The notes beneath the pieces are model-generated. The model worked only from the letters and a program-made list of their open reading frames with translations. It did no database searches and was not told the origin of the DNA. From contig DUCM01000009.1 of the NCBI GenBank assembly GCA_012959785.1, positions 90,035-154,034 of the forward strand: 64,000 nt of DNA, given 5' to 3'. Source of the DNA: Planctomycetota bacterium. Lineage in GTDB: Bacteria > Planctomycetota > UBA1135 > GCA-002686595. This document shows positions 62,113-64,000 of the stretch, in pieces. Within the stretch, counting starts at the first letter, position 1. The number at the start of each line of letters is the position of its first letter. The position numbers and the translations under genes are program-made.

Positions 62113-63081
62113 TCAGGGGGCGAATTTGAGGAGCGAGCGGGCCGCGGCATCGAAAGCGAGGGGAGCCACGGAGAGTTTGCCCCCATCAAATCCAGCCACG
62201 AGGTCGCCCGCCGTGCAGGGCTCCGAACCCTCGGGCGCGACGGCGCCGCCGAGGGACCCGGCCAGCCAGCCCACCAGGCGCTCAGGCTCTACACCCGCAG
62301 TGCGCAGGGCCGCCAACGAGAGGTCATCCCGGCGCTTTGCCAGGCGCTGACCCGCTGCGTCGGTGACGAGGCCGAGATGCCACCAGCGGGGGCGTTCAAA
62401 GCCAAGGGCTTCGATCAAGAGGGCTTGGCGCGGGGTGCTCTCCAGGAGGTCCAGGCCGCGGTACACCTCGCTCACACCCGCCCGCTGGTCATCGAGGACC
62501 ACGGCCAACTGGTAGGCAGCCTGGCCGTCGCGGCTGGTGAGGGGAAAGTCGCCCACCAGGGCGGCCACCGCCTGGCTGAAGTCACCGGCCAGCTCGTCGT
62601 GGATCGTGACCTCGCCAGGGGCCACCCAAAAGCGCAGGGCCGGTTCTCGGCCGCTTGCTTGGCGGGCTTCTTCCGGGCCCGCGAAGCGCCCACGGCAGGT
62701 GCCCGGGTAGGGGCTGGAGGGCCCATCCCCGTGGGGGGCGGCGATGGCCTCCTGGACCTCGCGGCGGGTGCAGACGCAGGGGTAGGCGAGGCCTCGCTGG
62801 CCAAGTTCGTGGGCCACGGCGGCCCATTCCGCCCCGTGGCTCGACTGTTTCAACACCGGGCCGTCCCAATCGAGGCCCAGCCACTCGAGGTCCGCGAGGC
62901 AAGCGGCCTCGAATTCGGGGCGCACCCGGCTGCGGTCCAGGTCATCGAGACGCATGCAGAGGCGCCCGCCCCGACTCCTGGCCGCCAGCCAGGCCACGAG
63001 GAACGAGCGGGCGTGGCCCAGGTGCAGGAGCCCCGTGGGGCTGGGGGCGAGGCGGCCCACGGGAGTGGGTGAAGGGTTCAC
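62113..63081 (-). CDS. gluQ: Glutamyl-Q tRNA(Asp) synthetase
   Basis: GluQ-RS (322 aa) attaches glutamate to queuosine in the anticodon of tRNA-Asp. It is a truncated class I GluRS without an anticodon-binding domain. PVGRLAPSPTGLLHLGHARS contains the HIGH-type motif (HLGH). RLDDLDRSRV, zinc-ligand Cys pairs (CVCTRRE and GTCRG), and the KMSKS equivalent LAKRRDDLSL are present. It ends near residue 300 as expected. It implies that the organism makes or salvages queuosine. Confidence 0.93.
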   Translation of the reverse strand: MNPSPTPVGRLAPSPTGLLHLGHARSFLVAWLAARSRGGRLCMRLDDLDRSRVRPEFEAACLADLEWLGLDWDGPVLKQSSHGAEWAAVAHELGQRGLAYPCVCTRREVQEAIAAPHGDGPSSPYPGTCRGRFAGPEEARQASGREPALRFWVAPGEVTIHDELAGDFSQAVAALVGDFPLTSRDGQAAYQLAVVLDDQRAGVSEVYRGLDLLESTPRQALLIEALGFERPRWWHLGLVTDAAGQRLAKRRDDLSLAALRTAGVEPERLVGWLAGSLGGAVAPEGSEPCTAGDLVAGFDGGKLSVAPLAFDAAARSLLKFAP

Positions 63082-63226
63082 AGGGGTGGGGGGGAATAGG
63101 GCGGCAGGAGGGGCATGGCTCGGGGCAGCTTACTCCATGGCCTTGACTTGGCTCCGTCGAGTCCTGACTCTCTCTCCTGACCGCACCCGCCCACCAGCTA
63201 CCTTCCCAAGCCGCCCCGGACAGCCC

Positions 63227-63811
63227 GTGAATCGACTCCGCCCCCTCGCAACACTCTTGGCCCTCGTGGCCGGCGCGCCCCTCGTCCAGGCTCAGTACCT
63301 CGGCAGTCCCTTCTCGTACAACTATGTCGAGCTCGACTACATGTCCACCGACTTTGACCTCGCCTCCGAGTTCATCGATGGCTACGGCGCTCAGATCTCG
63401 ATCGAGTCGAACAAGAACATCCGCGTCATGGGCCGTTGGGGCGACATGCTGGGCACCGTCTCCGGCCAGGACGCCCTGCGCCGCGACATCGAGGTGGGCA
63501 TCGGCTTTCACCAGACGATCAACCGCCAACTCGACAGCCTGCTTGACATCAAGTATGTGCGCAGCGAGCGCGAGGCCCGCGGCACACGCAGTTCGGACGC
63601 CGGTTTCGGCATCGAACTGGGGCTACGGGGCCTCCTGACCGACACCTTCGAGGTCAACGGCTCGATCGAGTACCGTGATCTGGTGCAGAGCGAGGTCGGT
63701 CTGCGCCTGGGTGTCTTGACCCACTTCAATCGCCATGTCGGCCTGGAAGTGGGCTATGTCTATTTTGGCGAGCAACAGACCCTGCACGCGGGGGTGCGCT
63801 TCTCGCTCTGA
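63227..63811 (+). CDS. Outer-membrane beta-barrel protein
   Basis: A 194-aa protein. GTG 63227 gives an ideal signal peptide (NRLRPLATLLALVAGAPLVQA, cleavage before QYLG); the ATG at 63137 would place 30 odd residues before it. The mature part is alternating polar/hydrophobic strands (FSYNYVELDYMSTDFD, GYGAQISIESNKNIRVMGRW, EVGIGFHQTINRQLDSLLDIKYV, GLEVGYVYFGEQQ) and ends AGVRFSL. About eight strands suggest a small OmpA/OmpW-like barrel. It resembles barrels of a Gram-negative outer membrane; cargo or binding partner unknown. Confidence 0.75.
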   Translation: MNRLRPLATLLALVAGAPLVQAQYLGSPFSYNYVELDYMSTDFDLASEFIDGYGAQISIESNKNIRVMGRWGDMLGTVSGQDALRRDIEVGIGFHQTINRQLDSLLDIKYVRSEREARGTRSSDAGFGIELGLRGLLTDTFEVNGSIEYRDLVQSEVGLRLGVLTHFNRHVGLEVGYVYFGEQQTLHAGVRFSL

Positions 63812-63906
63812 GAATCCCCAGACGCCAGGAGCCCGCGCCAGAGCCCGCCGGCAAGAGCGGAAAGCGCAACACGCCTCGCTGCCATGGCGGAGGTTGGCTG
63901 GGAACA

Positions 63907-64000
63907 GGGGCGTGTATGGTTTCGATCTCCGCGGGGGGAGCGTAAAGGCCGAGGCGGGGCCTCCCAGGGAAAGCGCGCTGGGGCTTTGGCGGGGCTCCTT
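63907..64000 (+). ncRNA. ssrA: 5' end of a probable tmRNA (partial, runs off the right edge)
   Basis: GGGG at 63907-63910 followed by CGTGTATGGTTTCGAT fits the conserved tmRNA 5' pattern (GGGG...GGnUUCGAC), which forms the acceptor strand and D-like loop. The following AGCGTAAAGGCCGAGG and GC-rich pairing fit the early stem. The tag-coding region and the 3' end are beyond the window. With rqcH on the same segment, the organism seems to use both tmRNA and RQC ribosome rescue. Confidence 0.65.

Overview
The window is a GC-rich (about two-thirds G+C by eye), gene-dense bacterial chromosome segment. Several traits point to Planctomycetota, probably a deep-branching member. The main one is a remnant at 19742-20068 of a Cys-rich surface-protein domain (pattern CTA..NSTG..A.IS..G, then a PFG.G.R..GGG block) that is abundant in that phylum. 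A DUF5989-like small membrane protein, a DUF5658 protein and lipobox-bearing TPR lipoproteins fit the same picture. The phylum is an inference; the bacterial nature is certain.

Layout. (1) 1-9127: purL (PurS-fused, cut by the left edge, minus), accA (plus), an ECF sigma / zinc anti-sigma / PDZ operon (plus), then a minus block of TPR lipoprotein, rqcH (ribosome-rescue NFACT protein) and ndk. (2) 9620-19471: a complete F1Fo ATP synthase operon atpZ-I-B-E-F-H-A-G-D-C followed by aspS. (3) 19472-20423: almost gene-free, with a decayed surface-protein domain. (4) 20424-25569: the translation operon infC-rpmI-rplT-pheS-pheT. (5) 25664-37667: a radical SAM protein, then an overlapping operon of acs, a TPR lipoprotein, an acyl-CoA ligase and an M20 peptidase; then on the minus strand an SDR epimerase and a membrane/spermidine-synthase fusion, and on the plus strand a nucleosidase. 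(6) 37768-59633: a large extracellular polysaccharide cluster. It holds a polyprenyl-phosphate sugar transferase, nine glycosyltransferases, a flippase, an NDP-sugar epimerase, a large probable glycan-active protein, a second radical SAM protein, a GNAT-like acyltransferase and a NodB deacetylase; truD and a DUF5658 gene sit inside it. (7) 59634-64000: a 44-aa membrane protein, class II fructose-bisphosphate aldolase, tRNA-Asn(GTT), a peroxiredoxin with an in-frame UGA exactly at the peroxidatic cysteine (a predicted selenoprotein), gluQ, an outer-membrane beta-barrel protein, and the 5' end of a probable tmRNA running off the right edge.

Two observations stand out. First, the peroxiredoxin at 61491-61961 reads through one TGA at codon 47, giving a T-P-T-Sec active site in an otherwise intact protein. 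Second, the palindromic tetranucleotide ACGT is almost absent: I found two copies in 64 kb, where about 200 are expected from composition. Codon choice before Val (GAT, AAT, CAT, TAT instead of GAC, AAC, CAC, TAC) follows from this, which suggests long-term selection against ACGT, for example by a restriction or modification system.

Genes within operons are very tightly packed. At least fourteen junctions use a 4-nt NTGA stop/start overlap, five of them with TTG as the start codon, so translational coupling looks like the standard arrangement here.
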